From positions 57,676 to 121,675 of the forward strand of contig NZ_FNHI01000021.1 in the NCBI RefSeq assembly GCF_900103455.1: DNA of 64,000 nucleotides, read 5' to 3'. The position numbers and the translations under genes are program-made. Origin of the DNA: Streptomyces wuyuanensis. GTDB lineage: Bacteria; Actinomycetota; Actinomycetes; Streptomycetales; Streptomycetaceae. Positions 39,911 to 48,546 of this stretch are shown piece by piece (the first letter of the stretch is position 1; every line of letters starts with the position of its first letter). The notes beneath the pieces were generated by a model. The model was not told where the DNA came from. It saw only the letters and a program-made list of their open reading frames with translations, and did not search any database.

Positions 39911-41373
39911 CAGCTCTCGCTCCCGTATCCCGACGGCAAATGCACCATTTTGTGCTCAAAGTACTCACCGTATCCCTCGGGACCGAACTCCCGCCCCAGC
40001 CCGGAGTTCTTGTATCCGCCGAACGGGCCAAGCATGTCGAGGCTGAACGTGTTGACGTTGTGGGTACCGGTCCTGACCCGCCTGGCGAAGTCGATGCCGT
40101 GCTCGACGTCGGCCGTCCAGACGCTGCCGCTGAGTCCGTACTCGGAATCGTTCGCGATGGCGGCGGCCTCGCTCTCGTCCCCGTACGGCAGCAGGCAGAC
40201 GACGGGGCCGAAGATCTCCTCGCGTGCGATCCGCATCGCGTTGTCGACACCGCCGAGGAGGGTCGGCTCGACGTACCAGCCGCGGTCGAGGCCGGCCGGG
40301 CGGCCGCCGCCGGCGAGGACCTTGGCGCCCTCCTCCTGACCGAGCGCGATGTAGTCGAGCGACCTCTGCCGCTGCCGGCGGGCGACGAGCGGGCCGACCT
40401 GGGTCGCGGGGTCCAGCGGGTCGCCGGTCACCAGCGCCCCGGCCGCCGCGGCGAAGGCGTCGGCGAACTCGTCGTAGCGGGTGCGCGGGACGAGGATGCG
40501 GGTCTGGGCGACGCAGGCCTGGCCGTTGTTCATCCAGGCCGCGGGGACGATGCCCTGCACCGACGCCTCCAGGTCCGCGTCCGGGAGGACCACCGCGGCG
40601 GACTTGCCGCCGAGCTCCAGGGTGACGCGGGTGAGGTTGCGGGCGGCGACCTCCATCACGCGCCTGCCGGCCGCGACCGAGCCGGTGAAGGAGACCTTGT
40701 CGACGCCGGGATGCCCGACGAGGTACTCGCTGACCTCGCGGTCGGCGGGAAGGATCGACAGGACGCCCTCGGGCAGTCCGGCCTCACGGGCGATGTCGGC
40801 CAGGATGTAGGAGTCCAGCGGCGACTCGGGCGAGGGCTTGAGGACCGCCGTGCAGCCGGCGAGCAGGGCGGGGGCGAGCTTGGCGGCGGCGACGAACTGC
40901 GGGACGTTCCACGGCACCACGGCCGCGACCACGCCGACCGGTTCGCGCCGGACCAGGAGCGGGCCCAGGACCCCGCCGCGCCGCTCCTCGTAGGTGAAGT
41001 CGCGGGCGACGGTGACGGCGGCGTCCCAGACCATCACGGCCCCGAGCGCCTGCGCCAGGACGCTCCAGGAGTACGGCGAACCGTTCTGCGAGCTGATCGA
41101 GCGGGCGATCTCCTCGTGCCGTACGGCGATCGCGTCCTTGATCCTGCCGACGACCTCGATGCGCTCCTCGATCGTCGTCCTCGGCCAGGGACCGCGGTCG
41201 AAGGCGGCCCGTGCGGCTGCCACGGCACGGTCCACGTCGGCCTGCGAGGCGTGCGGGACGCGCCCGATGACCTGCTCGGTGTGCGGCGAGACGACCTCGA
41301 TGGTGTCCGTGCCGCGGGGATCGACCAGTTCCCCGCCGATGAAGAGTTTTCCGTGCTCGACCAGTTCGGTCAT
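39910..41373 (-). CDS. aldehyde dehydrogenase (NAD-dependent)
   Basis: 487 residues from ATG 41373. ALDH superfamily residues are clear: Asn in VVPWNVPQFVAAAKLAPAL, Glu in VTLELGGKSAAV, catalytic Cys in NNGQACVAQTR, and EEIFGPVVCLLPY plus the C-terminal PFGGYKNSGLGREFG. In a sterol-like pathway it would oxidise the 26-aldehyde to the acid before CoA ligation; other aldehydes are possible. It is the first gene of a two-gene operon with the ferredoxin and carries a CTGACG-class palindrome 49 bases upstream but no KstR-type box. Confidence 0.92.
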   Translation of the reverse strand: MTELVEHGKLFIGGELVDPRGTDTIEVVSPHTEQVIGRVPHASQADVDRAVAAARAAFDRGPWPRTTIEERIEVVGRIKDAIAVRHEEIARSISSQNGSPYSWSVLAQALGAVMVWDAAVTVARDFTYEERRGGVLGPLLVRREPVGVVAAVVPWNVPQFVAAAKLAPALLAGCTAVLKPSPESPLDSYILADIAREAGLPEGVLSILPADREVSEYLVGHPGVDKVSFTGSVAAGRRVMEVAARNLTRVTLELGGKSAAVVLPDADLEASVQGIVPAAWMNNGQACVAQTRILVPRTRYDEFADAFAAAAGALVTGDPLDPATQVGPLVARRQRQRSLDYIALGQEEGAKVLAGGGRPAGLDRGWYVEPTLLGGVDNAMRIAREEIFGPVVCLLPYGDESEAAAIANDSEYGLSGSVWTADVEHGIDFARRVRTGTHNVNTFSLDMLGPFGGYKNSGLGREFGPEGYGEYFEHKMVHLPSGYGSES

Positions 41374-41421
41374 GACGACTGCCTCCCGCGACCCCGGCTC
41401 TCCGAGCCCTCCAACTTTCCT

Positions 41422-41443
41422 GACGGTGTTTCAGAAATGCCAA
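41422..41443. promoter_or_regulatory. CTGACG-class palindrome before aldehyde dehydrogenase
   Basis: CTGACGGTGTTTCAG (41422-41436) is an imperfect copy of the palindrome, followed by AAATGCC; 19 of 22 bases equal the perfect site at 32312-32333. Confidence 0.65.
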
Positions 41444-41621
41444 CCGCATGAACAGATACCAGTTCCCGCCGGAGGAGTCCACGGCCGGAACCCGCCCCCG
41501 GGAAGGAGGCGCGCGGACACGGATCCGATCCCGGAGGCGACCTCGGACGCGGACCGACACCACCGGCCGCGACCCCGCACACCGCCGAACCCTTTGCAAT
41601 AAGGTCGACTTGGGCGACCAT

Positions 41622-41635
41622 TGGAACGGGTTCTC
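41622..41635. promoter_or_regulatory. weak KstR-like site before MBL-fold gene
   Basis: TGGAACGGGTTCTC matches TnnAACnnGTTnnA except for the last base. It ends 33 bases before the MBL gene start. It overlaps a GAACG...CGTTC inverted repeat. Confidence 0.45.
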
Positions 41636-41668
41636 GTTCCTGGGCCCGGCCGCGAGGATGGGGAGCCG

Positions 41669-42709
41669 ATGACGCGGGTGACGGAGCACGGCGGCGGTGT
41701 GTGGTCCCTCAAGGTCCCCATCCCGGACAACCCCCTGGGCCACACCCTGGTCCACGTCCTCGACACCGGCCGCGGGCCCGTCCTCGTCGACACCGGATGG
41801 GACGACCCCGCGTCCTGGACGGAGCTCTCGGACGGCCTCGCCGAGCTCGGCCTCGCGCCGGTCGACGTCCACGGCGTACTCGTCACCCACCACCACCCCG
41901 ACCACCACGGGCTGTCCGGCAGGGTCCGCGAGGCGTCCGGCGCGTGGATCGCGATGCACGCGGCGGACATCGCCGTCCTCCGCCGCACGCGGGAGGCCCG
42001 GCCCGGGGCCTGGCTCGACTACCTGGCGGGGAAGCTCGCCGCCGTCGGGGCGCCGGAGGAGCACCTCGCCCCGCTGCTCGCGGCCCGCGAGAGCGGCCGG
42101 GCGCGGACCCTTCCCGGGCTGCGGGCGGCCCTCCCCGACCGCGAGATCGCGCCCGGCGAGCTGCTGGACCTCGCCGGGAGGCGGCTGCGGGCGATCTGGA
42201 CTCCCGGCCACACGCCCGGCCATGTGTGCCTGCACCTGGAGGAGGACCATCCGGCGAACCTCCCCGGCCGGGGCCGCCTGTTCTCCGGCGACCATCTGCT
42301 CCCCGGCATCAGCCCCCACATCGGCCTGTACGAGGATCCCGACGACTCCACGGTCACCGACCCCCTCGGCGACTACCTGGACTCCCTGGAACGCGTGGGC
42401 CGTCTCGGCGCCGCCGAGGTGCTCCCGGCGCACCAGCACCCCTTCACCGACGCCACGGCCCGGGTCCGGGAGCTCCTCGCCCACCACGAGGAGCGGCTGA
42501 CCGGGCTGCTGTCCCTCCTCGCCGCACCGCTCACCCCCTGGCGGCTGGCCGAGCGCATGGAGTGGAACCGGCCGTGGGACGAGATCCCCTACGGCTCCCG
42601 CACCATCGCCGTCTCGGAGGCCGAGGCCCATCTGCGGCGCCTGGTGAAGCTGGGCCGCGTGGAGGCGGTGCCGGGCAGCGACCCGGTGGCGTACGTCGCG
42701 GTGGGCTGA
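41669..42709 (+). CDS. MBL-fold metallo-hydrolase
   Basis: 346 residues from ATG 41669, with GGGGAGCCG upstream. The binuclear zinc motif VTHHHPDHHGLSG, later His in GHTPGHVCLHLEEDH and Asp/His in LFSGDHLLPGISPH define a glyoxalase-II/beta-lactamase-fold hydrolase. A C-terminal winged-helix-like region (PLTPWRLAERMEWN...EAEAHLRRLVKLGRVEAV) is the BLACT_WH domain of the LACTB2 group, whose members hydrolyse thioesters or nucleic acids. An acyl-CoA thioesterase role in the nearby catabolic programme is plausible but not shown. Confidence 0.88.
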   Translation: MTRVTEHGGGVWSLKVPIPDNPLGHTLVHVLDTGRGPVLVDTGWDDPASWTELSDGLAELGLAPVDVHGVLVTHHHPDHHGLSGRVREASGAWIAMHAADIAVLRRTREARPGAWLDYLAGKLAAVGAPEEHLAPLLAARESGRARTLPGLRAALPDREIAPGELLDLAGRRLRAIWTPGHTPGHVCLHLEEDHPANLPGRGRLFSGDHLLPGISPHIGLYEDPDDSTVTDPLGDYLDSLERVGRLGAAEVLPAHQHPFTDATARVRELLAHHEERLTGLLSLLAAPLTPWRLAERMEWNRPWDEIPYGSRTIAVSEAEAHLRRLVKLGRVEAVPGSDPVAYVAVG

Positions 42710-42983
42710 GCCGGCGGGGTGCGGGCGACGGCGGGCCCGGACCGCACCGGGGCCCAGGTGAACCGGACTCTCACGCCGGGGGTGACGGACCCGCCGGGAT
42801 TCGCACGGACCGGACCCGTCGCGGAAGCCGCCGGGCTGAACCGAGCCCGCCCCAGCCGGAGCGCCACCCCGGTACCGCCGGGTCCCGCCAAGATCCACCG
42901 CGAGGCACGGTGGGCACGGCCGCGGGGGCTCAGGCCGCACCCGGCCGCCCGTCCTGAAGGGCGAGGATTACGGGCCGGTAGAG

Positions 42984-43100
42984 TGTGCGAGTCGTCATCA
43001 CACCCGTACGGGGGGAAGCCGGTGCGAATCCGGCACTGACCCGCAGCCGTGAGCCGCCCGCAGGCGGTGAGTCGGAATGCCCCGTGCCGGCCGTGACCGG
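42984..43100 (+). ncRNA. cobalamin riboswitch
   Basis: Conserved aptamer elements appear in order: GGGGGAAGCCGGTGCGAATC, then CGGCACTGACCCGCAGCCGTGA, then the B12-box-like AGTCGGAATGCC. The aptamer lies in the roughly 500-base leader of the ECF transporter operon. About 110 bases of further leader (expression platform) precede the ribosome site GGAG near 43194, which is the likely control point. Repression by adenosyl- or methylcobalamin is expected. Confidence 0.92.
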
Positions 43101-43212
43101 CTCATGCCATCGGGACCGGCCCGCTGGCAGGCACCGTCGAGGAATACGGGGCCGGAGCCTGGTACCCCAGCGTGCCTGTGCCCGGCTCCCCGCAGGAGAG
43201 GCCCAGCCCGCC

Positions 43213-44472
43213 ATGTCCGTTCGCCGCAGCGCAGCAGCGCTCGCCACCGCTTCCGCCGTGTTCTGCGTGGCCGCTGCCCCGGCCGCGACGGCCGCCCCCA
43301 CGCCCTCTCCGTCCGCCGCGCTCCCGGCCGGGCTGTACGGCACGAAGGACCCGACCTACGACGGTGTGTGGCGGCAGTCGCTGGCGCTGCTCGCCCAGGA
43401 CGTCGTCAAGACCGTGCCCGCCGAGCAGGCCGTCGACTGGCTCACCGCGCAGCAGTGCGAGAACGGCGGCTTCGCCTCCTACCGTGCCGACGTGTCCAAG
43501 CCGTGCGACGCGAAGACGATGCTGGACACCAACGCCACCGCCGCCGCCGTGCAGGCGCTGCGCGCCCTGGGCGACCACGGGGACGCCGTGGACAAGGGCC
43601 TCGAGTGGCTGAAGTCGGTACAGAACGAGGACGGCGGCTGGAGCTACAACCCCGGCATGCCGTCCGACGCGAACTCCACGTCCGTCGTGATCGGCGCCTT
43701 CGCCGCGGCCAAGGCCCGCCCCGGCGAGGTGAAGTCGAAGAGCGGCAAGAGCCCGTTCGACGCGCTGGTCACGTTCGCCCTGCCGTGCGCGGACAAGGCC
43801 GGCGGCGGCGCGTTCGCCTACCAGCCGGACAAGGCCGGCAAGCTCCTCGCGAACGGCGACGCCACCGCGGCGGCCGTACTCGCCGGGCTGGGCCGCGGAC
43901 TGGTCGTGTCCGGCCCGGAGGCGGACGGTTCCCCCGCCGTCTGCGACTCCCCGGCGAAGGCCACCCCCGAGCAGTCGGCCCGCAACGGCGCCGCGTACCT
44001 GGCCGGCGCGCTGGCGAAGACCGGTCACCTGGACTCGCCGCCGCTGCCGGGCGCCACCGACCCCGCTCCGCTGCCGGACTTCGGCAACACCGCGGACGCG
44101 GTCCTCGCGCTCTCCGCCGCCGGGCACGGCGACAAGGCGGACAAGTCGGTCCAGTGGCTGGAGAAGAACTCCGCCGCGTGGGCGAAGGACGGCGGCCCGG
44201 CCGCGTACGCGCAGCTGATCCTCGCCGCGCACGCCCACGGCGACGACCCTCGGAACTTCGGCGGCGCCGACCTCGTCCGGCAGCTGAACGAGACCGGCCC
44301 CGCGCCGCTCTCCACCACCGCGCCGCCCGCACCCCGGGCGCAGGGCGACGCGGGCGAGGAGAACAAGGGCGGCGACAGCGCCGGAATCTGGTGGATCGTC
44401 GGGGCCGGTCTCGCCGCGGGTGCCGGCATCGGCATCCTGATCAGCGGCCGCAGGAAGAACAAGCAGCAGTGA
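43213..44472 (+). CDS. exported, membrane-anchored alpha/alpha-repeat protein (prenyltransferase/squalene-oxidase repeat), candidate B12 binder
   Basis: 419 residues from ATG 43213, the first gene after the riboswitch. Signal peptide (1-28), then about 320 residues of squalene-cyclase-type helical repeats (AVDWLTAQQCENGGFASYRA, GLEWLKSVQNEDGGWSYNPG, SVQWLEKNSAAWAKDGGPAA). A Pro/Ala linker leads to a C-terminal membrane anchor (IWWIVGAGLAAGAGIGILIS) with a basic tail. The alpha6/alpha6 barrel is also the fold of mammalian transcobalamin and intrinsic factor; with a B12 riboswitch and ECF transporter downstream, extracellular corrinoid capture is the best inference. Four conserved Cys could form disulfides. 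The next gene starts inside its stop (GTGA). Confidence 0.85.
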   Translation: MSVRRSAAALATASAVFCVAAAPAATAAPTPSPSAALPAGLYGTKDPTYDGVWRQSLALLAQDVVKTVPAEQAVDWLTAQQCENGGFASYRADVSKPCDAKTMLDTNATAAAVQALRALGDHGDAVDKGLEWLKSVQNEDGGWSYNPGMPSDANSTSVVIGAFAAAKARPGEVKSKSGKSPFDALVTFALPCADKAGGGAFAYQPDKAGKLLANGDATAAAVLAGLGRGLVVSGPEADGSPAVCDSPAKATPEQSARNGAAYLAGALAKTGHLDSPPLPGATDPAPLPDFGNTADAVLALSAAGHGDKADKSVQWLEKNSAAWAKDGGPAAYAQLILAAHAHGDDPRNFGGADLVRQLNETGPAPLSTTAPPAPRAQGDAGEENKGGDSAGIWWIVGAGLAAGAGIGILISGRRKNKQQ

Positions 44473-45152
44473 TCCGCAGGCGAGTGACCGCGCTCCTCCT
44501 CGTGCTCGGCGCCGTGCTCACGGTGCCGGGCACGGCGGGGCAGGCCCAGGCGGCCGGTTACCGGTACTGGTCGTTCTGGCAGTCCGGCGCCTCGGCCTGG
44601 GGCTACGCCACCCAGGGCCCGACGACGGCGCGGCCCGCCGACGGCTCGGTGGACGGGTACCGCTTCTCCGTCAGCGCGGACTCGCAGGACTCGGCGAAGC
44701 CGCGTACCGCCCCCTCCTTCACGGAGCTCTGCGCGGCCACGCCCGCGAAGCCCGGAACCAAGCGGGTGGGGGTCGTGATCGACTTCGGCACCGAGGCGGA
44801 CGCCCCGTCCGGCGAGAAGCCCCCGTCCACGCCGGTCTCCGGCTGTGCCGCGGTCCCCCCGGACGCGTCGAGCGCGGACGCCCTGGCCGCGGTCGCCAAG
44901 CCCCTGCGCTACAACTCGGGCGCGCTGCTGTGCGCGATCTCCGGATATCCGAGGACGGGCTGCGGCGAGCAGGTCGCTGCCGGAGACCCGGCGCCCGAGG
45001 AGCCCGGCACGTCCTCGCCGTCGGCCGGGAAGGCCGCCGGGACGGCCGGGCGGGCGACCGACGAGGGCCCCTCTCTCGGGCTCTTCGCCGGTATCGCCGC
45101 CGTCCTCGCACTGGGCGGGGCGGCTTTCCGGCAGTCGCGTCGCCGCGGATGA
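44469..45152 (+). CDS. exported protein with C-terminal membrane anchor (SCO2322-like)
   Basis: 227 residues from GTG 44469. A signal peptide (about 1-29, ending GQAQAA) precedes a beta-rich domain starting YRYWSFWQSGASAWGYATQG and carrying three or four Cys; a Pro/Ser/Ala linker leads to a C-terminal membrane segment (LGLFAGIAAVLALGGAAF) and basic tail. The family is actinobacterial and found in this operon type; no enzyme motif is seen. A role as partner of the upstream repeat protein in corrinoid capture or as receptor at the transporter is inferred from coupling. The stop overlaps the CbiQ start (ATGA). Confidence 0.8.
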   Translation: MIRRRVTALLLVLGAVLTVPGTAGQAQAAGYRYWSFWQSGASAWGYATQGPTTARPADGSVDGYRFSVSADSQDSAKPRTAPSFTELCAATPAKPGTKRVGVVIDFGTEADAPSGEKPPSTPVSGCAAVPPDASSADALAAVAKPLRYNSGALLCAISGYPRTGCGEQVAAGDPAPEEPGTSSPSAGKAAGTAGRATDEGPSLGLFAGIAAVLALGGAAFRQSRRRG

Positions 45153-46576
45153 CCGGTCCGCCTGTGCCCGCGCCGCCGGACGGTCCCGAGCAGCCGGCCG
45201 GACACCGGCTGCTCGGCGGCGTCCCGCGCCCCCGGCCGGCCGGCCCGGAGCCGGGCACACACCCGGGCCCCGGAAGCGGGCGGAGCGACGAGAGCGGTGC
45301 CGCGCACGGACGCGGTGGCAACGCATCCGCGGAAGGCGAACGCGGTGCGCGCGAAATCGGTGCGCGCCGGCCCGGGGAGACCGAACGCGCTGCGGGCCGG
45401 GCCGCGGAGGGCCGACGCGGTGAGAGCGGGGGCCGTGGGTTCGGCCGTGCCCCGCGGGAGCGCCGGCCGCTCGGCGGGGCCTTGCGCGCTCCGCGCGCCG
45501 GGCGGAGCAACGCGCTGCACGCCGGGGCCTGGTGGGTCTGGGCGCTCGGCCTCGCCACCGCCGCGTCGCGGACGACCAATCCCCTCCTCCTCGGGATGCT
45601 GGTGGGCGTCGCCGGGTACGTCGTGGCGGCCCGGCGCACCGACGCGCCCTGGGCGCGTTCGTACGGCGCCTTCGTCAAGCTCGGTCTCGCCGTGATCGTC
45701 GTCCGGCTGGTGTTCTCCGCCGTGCTCGGTTCGCCCGTCCCTGGCACCCACGTGCTGCTCACGCTGCCCGAAGTGCCTCTGCCGGACTGGGCGCAGGGCG
45801 TCAGGCTGGGCGGCCGGGTGACGGCGGAGCAGCTGGTGTTCGCGCTGTACGACGGGGCCAAGCTGGCGACCCTGCTGATCTGCCTCGGCGCGGCGAACGC
45901 GCTCGCGAACCCGGCCCGGCTGCTGAAGTCGCTCCCGGGCGCGCTGTACGAGGCGGGGGTCGCGGTCGTCGTCGCCATGACGTTCGCGCCGAACATGGTC
46001 GCCGACGTCCTCCGGCTCCGTACCGCGCGAAGGCTGCGCGGCCGGCCGACCGGCGGGGTGAAGGCCGTCCTGCAGATCGGGCTGCCGGTGCTGGAGGGGG
46101 CGCTGGAGCGTTCGGTCGCGGTCGCCGCTTCCATGGACGCGCGCGGGTACGGCCGTACCGCGCAGGTGCCGCCCGCCGTGCGGCACACCACCACCGCGCT
46201 CACCCTCGGCGGGCTGCTCGGCGTGTGCGCCGGATCGTACGGGCTGCTCGCCGCGGAGGGCGCGGGGTACGGACTCCCCGTGCTGCTGGGCGGCTTCGCG
46301 GCGGCGCTGGGCGGGCTGTGGCTCGGCGGCCGGCGCCAGGTCCGCACCCGCTACCGCCCGGACCGGTGGGGTCCGCGGGCCTGGCTGGTGGCGGGGTCCG
46401 GTGTCGTCGTGGCCGCGCTGATGATCCGCGCGGGCACGTACGAGCCCCTCGCGCTGCATCCCGGTGTCGTACCCCTGACCGCGCCGTCCCTGCCGCTGTG
46501 GCCCGCCGCGGCGGTGCTGGTGGGCCTGCTGCCCGCGTTCGTCGCCCCCGTTCCGCCGAAGGAGTCCTCGTCATGA
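45149..46576 (+). CDS. ECF transporter transmembrane component (EcfT/CbiQ)
   Basis: 475 residues from ATG 45149. The first 120 residues are a disordered Gly/Arg/Glu-rich cytoplasmic extension not found in typical EcfT; the membrane domain (about 122-400) has five to six helices and the coupling-helix motif AASMDARGYGRT (Ala-x3-Asp-Ala-Arg-Gly), plus RLRTARRLRGRPTGG in the first coupling helix. Two or three more C-terminal helices end near the stop. EcfT couples ATP hydrolysis to toppling of the substrate-specific S component. It is translationally coupled to both neighbours. Confidence 0.9.
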   Translation: MTGPPVPAPPDGPEQPAGHRLLGGVPRPRPAGPEPGTHPGPGSGRSDESGAAHGRGGNASAEGERGAREIGARRPGETERAAGRAAEGRRGESGGRGFGRAPRERRPLGGALRAPRAGRSNALHAGAWWVWALGLATAASRTTNPLLLGMLVGVAGYVVAARRTDAPWARSYGAFVKLGLAVIVVRLVFSAVLGSPVPGTHVLLTLPEVPLPDWAQGVRLGGRVTAEQLVFALYDGAKLATLLICLGAANALANPARLLKSLPGALYEAGVAVVVAMTFAPNMVADVLRLRTARRLRGRPTGGVKAVLQIGLPVLEGALERSVAVAASMDARGYGRTAQVPPAVRHTTTALTLGGLLGVCAGSYGLLAAEGAGYGLPVLLGGFAAALGGLWLGGRRQVRTRYRPDRWGPRAWLVAGSGVVVAALMIRAGTYEPLALHPGVVPLTAPSLPLWPAAAVLVGLLPAFVAPVPPKESSS

Positions 46577-48546
46577 TCCGCTTCGAGAACGTCTCGGTGA
46601 CGTACGGCGACGCCGGGGCGCCGCCGACGGTCTCCGGGGTGGACCTCACCGTCCCGGAGGGCGAGCTCGTCCTGCTGGTCGGGCCCTCGGGGGTCGGCAA
46701 GTCGACCCTGCTGGGGGCGGTCTCGGGGCTGGTACCGCACTTCACGGGCGGAACGCTGCGGGGCCGGGTGACGGTCGACGGACGCGACACCCGCACCCAC
46801 AAGCCGCGCGAACTCGCCGACGTCGTCGGCACGGTGGGCCAGGATCCGCTCGCGCACTTCGTCACCGACACGGTGGAGGACGAACTGGCCTACGGCATGG
46901 AGTCGCTGGGGCTGGCGCCCGCCGTGATGCGCCGCCGGGTGGAGGAGACGCTGGACCTGCTGGGGCTGGCGGAGCTGCGCGACCGTCCCCTGGCGACGCT
47001 CTCGGGCGGGCAGCGGCAGCGGGTCGCGATCGGGTCCGTGCTGACCCCGCACCCGAAGGTACTGGTTCTCGACGAGCCGACGTCTGCGCTCGACCCGGCC
47101 GCGGCGGAGGAGGTGCTGGCGGTGCTCCAGCGGCTCGTCCACGACCTCGGGACCACGGTCCTGATGGCCGAGCACCGGCTGGAGCGGGTGGTGCAGTACG
47201 CGGACCGGGTCGTCCTGATGCCCGCGCCCGGCGAGCCCTCGGTCACGGGCGCCCCGGCCGACGTCATGTCCTTCTCCCCGGTCCGTCCCCCGGTCGTCGC
47301 CCTCGGGCGCCTCGCGGGCTGGACCCCTCTCCCCCTCTCCGTCCGCGACGCCCGCCGCAACGCGGGGGAACTGCGCACTCGGCTGGAAGGCGTGTCGCCG
47401 CCGGCGCGCGTCTCCGGTCCGGCGGCGCGTGCGGTGGACGCCTCTGCGGCCCGTGCGGTGGACGCCGCTGCGGCCGATCCCGCCGCGCGGGACGGCAAGG
47501 GAGACCTCGTGGCCGGAAGCGGGCCGGGGGCGGGTGTCCGCGCCGGGCGGGCCCCGGCGGCCGAGGCGGACCGCCCGGAGGCGGCCGGCGGCATCGAGCG
47601 GACCGCTCCCCGCTCGGCACCGGCCGGGGCGGGCGCCGCGGCAGCGTCCGCGCGGGGCCTGGCGAGCCCCGCCGCGTCCGGCCCCGCCTCTCGCCGACGG
47701 CCGGGCGCCCGGGGACGGACGGCCGCGCTGTTCCGGTGGCTCGGGCGAGGGCGCTCGGCACGGGGCGGGGAGCCGGCCGGCCGGCCGCACGACCCGGCCG
47801 TGCTCGCGGAGGTCGCGCGGCTCGGGGTGCGGCACGGGCGGATCGAGGCGTTGCGGCGGGTCGATCTGTCGGTCGCGCCCGGGGAGACCGTCGCGCTCAT
47901 GGGCCGCAACGGTGCCGGGAAGTCGACGCTGCTGGGCAGCCTCGTGGGAATGGTCGAGCCGGCCTCCGGGACGGTCCGGGTCGGCGGGCGCACACCGCAC
48001 CGCACCCCGCCGGCCGAGCTGGTGCGACGGGTCGCGCTCGTACCGCAGGAGCCGCGGGACCTGCTGTACGCGGACACGGTCGGCGCCGAGTGCGCCGCCG
48101 CGGACGCGGACGCCGGGGCCGAGCCCGGGACCTGCCGGGGGCTGGTCTCCTCACTGCTGCCGGGAGTGGCGGACGACACCCATCCCCGTGATCTGTCCGA
48201 GGGGCAGCGGCTGGCGCTGGCCCTCGCGATCGTGCTGACCGCCCGCCCGCCGCTGCTGCTGCTCGACGAGCCGACCCGCGGGCTCGACTACGCGGCGAAG
48301 TCGCGGCTCGTCGCCGTGCTGCGCGGACTGGCGGCCGAGGGCCACGGGATCGTGCTGGCCACCCATGACGTGGAGCTCGCCGCCGAGATCGCGGACCGTG
48401 TGGTGATCCTCGCGGGCGGCGAGGTCGTCGCGGACGGCCCGACGGCCGACGTGGTCGTCTCGTCACCCGCCTTCGCCCCTCAGGTCGCCAAGATCCTCGC
48501 CCCCCAGCCGTGGCTCACCGTCGCCCAGGTGGAGGCCGCCCTGTGA
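46573..48546 (+). CDS. ECF transporter ATPase, two ABC domains fused (EcfA-EcfA')
   Basis: 657 residues from ATG 46573. Domain 1 (1-265): Walker A GPSGVGKST (37-45), signature LSGGQRQRVAIG, Walker B VLVLDEPTSALD. An Ala/Arg/Pro-rich linker of about 145 residues (270-415) follows. Domain 2 (about 415-657): Walker A GRNGAGKST, a degenerate signature DLSEGQRLALALA, Walker B LLLLDEPTRGLD. ECF modules normally use two separate ATPases; here one chain supplies the heterodimer, as in many actinobacterial CbiO-type proteins. It energises the CbiQ/S-component complex. Confidence 0.93.
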   Translation: MIRFENVSVTYGDAGAPPTVSGVDLTVPEGELVLLVGPSGVGKSTLLGAVSGLVPHFTGGTLRGRVTVDGRDTRTHKPRELADVVGTVGQDPLAHFVTDTVEDELAYGMESLGLAPAVMRRRVEETLDLLGLAELRDRPLATLSGGQRQRVAIGSVLTPHPKVLVLDEPTSALDPAAAEEVLAVLQRLVHDLGTTVLMAEHRLERVVQYADRVVLMPAPGEPSVTGAPADVMSFSPVRPPVVALGRLAGWTPLPLSVRDARRNAGELRTRLEGVSPPARVSGPAARAVDASAARAVDAAAADPAARDGKGDLVAGSGPGAGVRAGRAPAAEADRPEAAGGIERTAPRSAPAGAGAAAASARGLASPAASGPASRRRPGARGRTAALFRWLGRGRSARGGEPAGRPHDPAVLAEVARLGVRHGRIEALRRVDLSVAPGETVALMGRNGAGKSTLLGSLVGMVEPASGTVRVGGRTPHRTPPAELVRRVALVPQEPRDLLYADTVGAECAAADADAGAEPGTCRGLVSSLLPGVADDTHPRDLSEGQRLALALAIVLTARPPLLLLDEPTRGLDYAAKSRLVAVLRGLAAEGHGIVLATHDVELAAEIADRVVILAGGEVVADGPTADVVVSSPAFAPQVAKILAPQPWLTVAQVEAAL

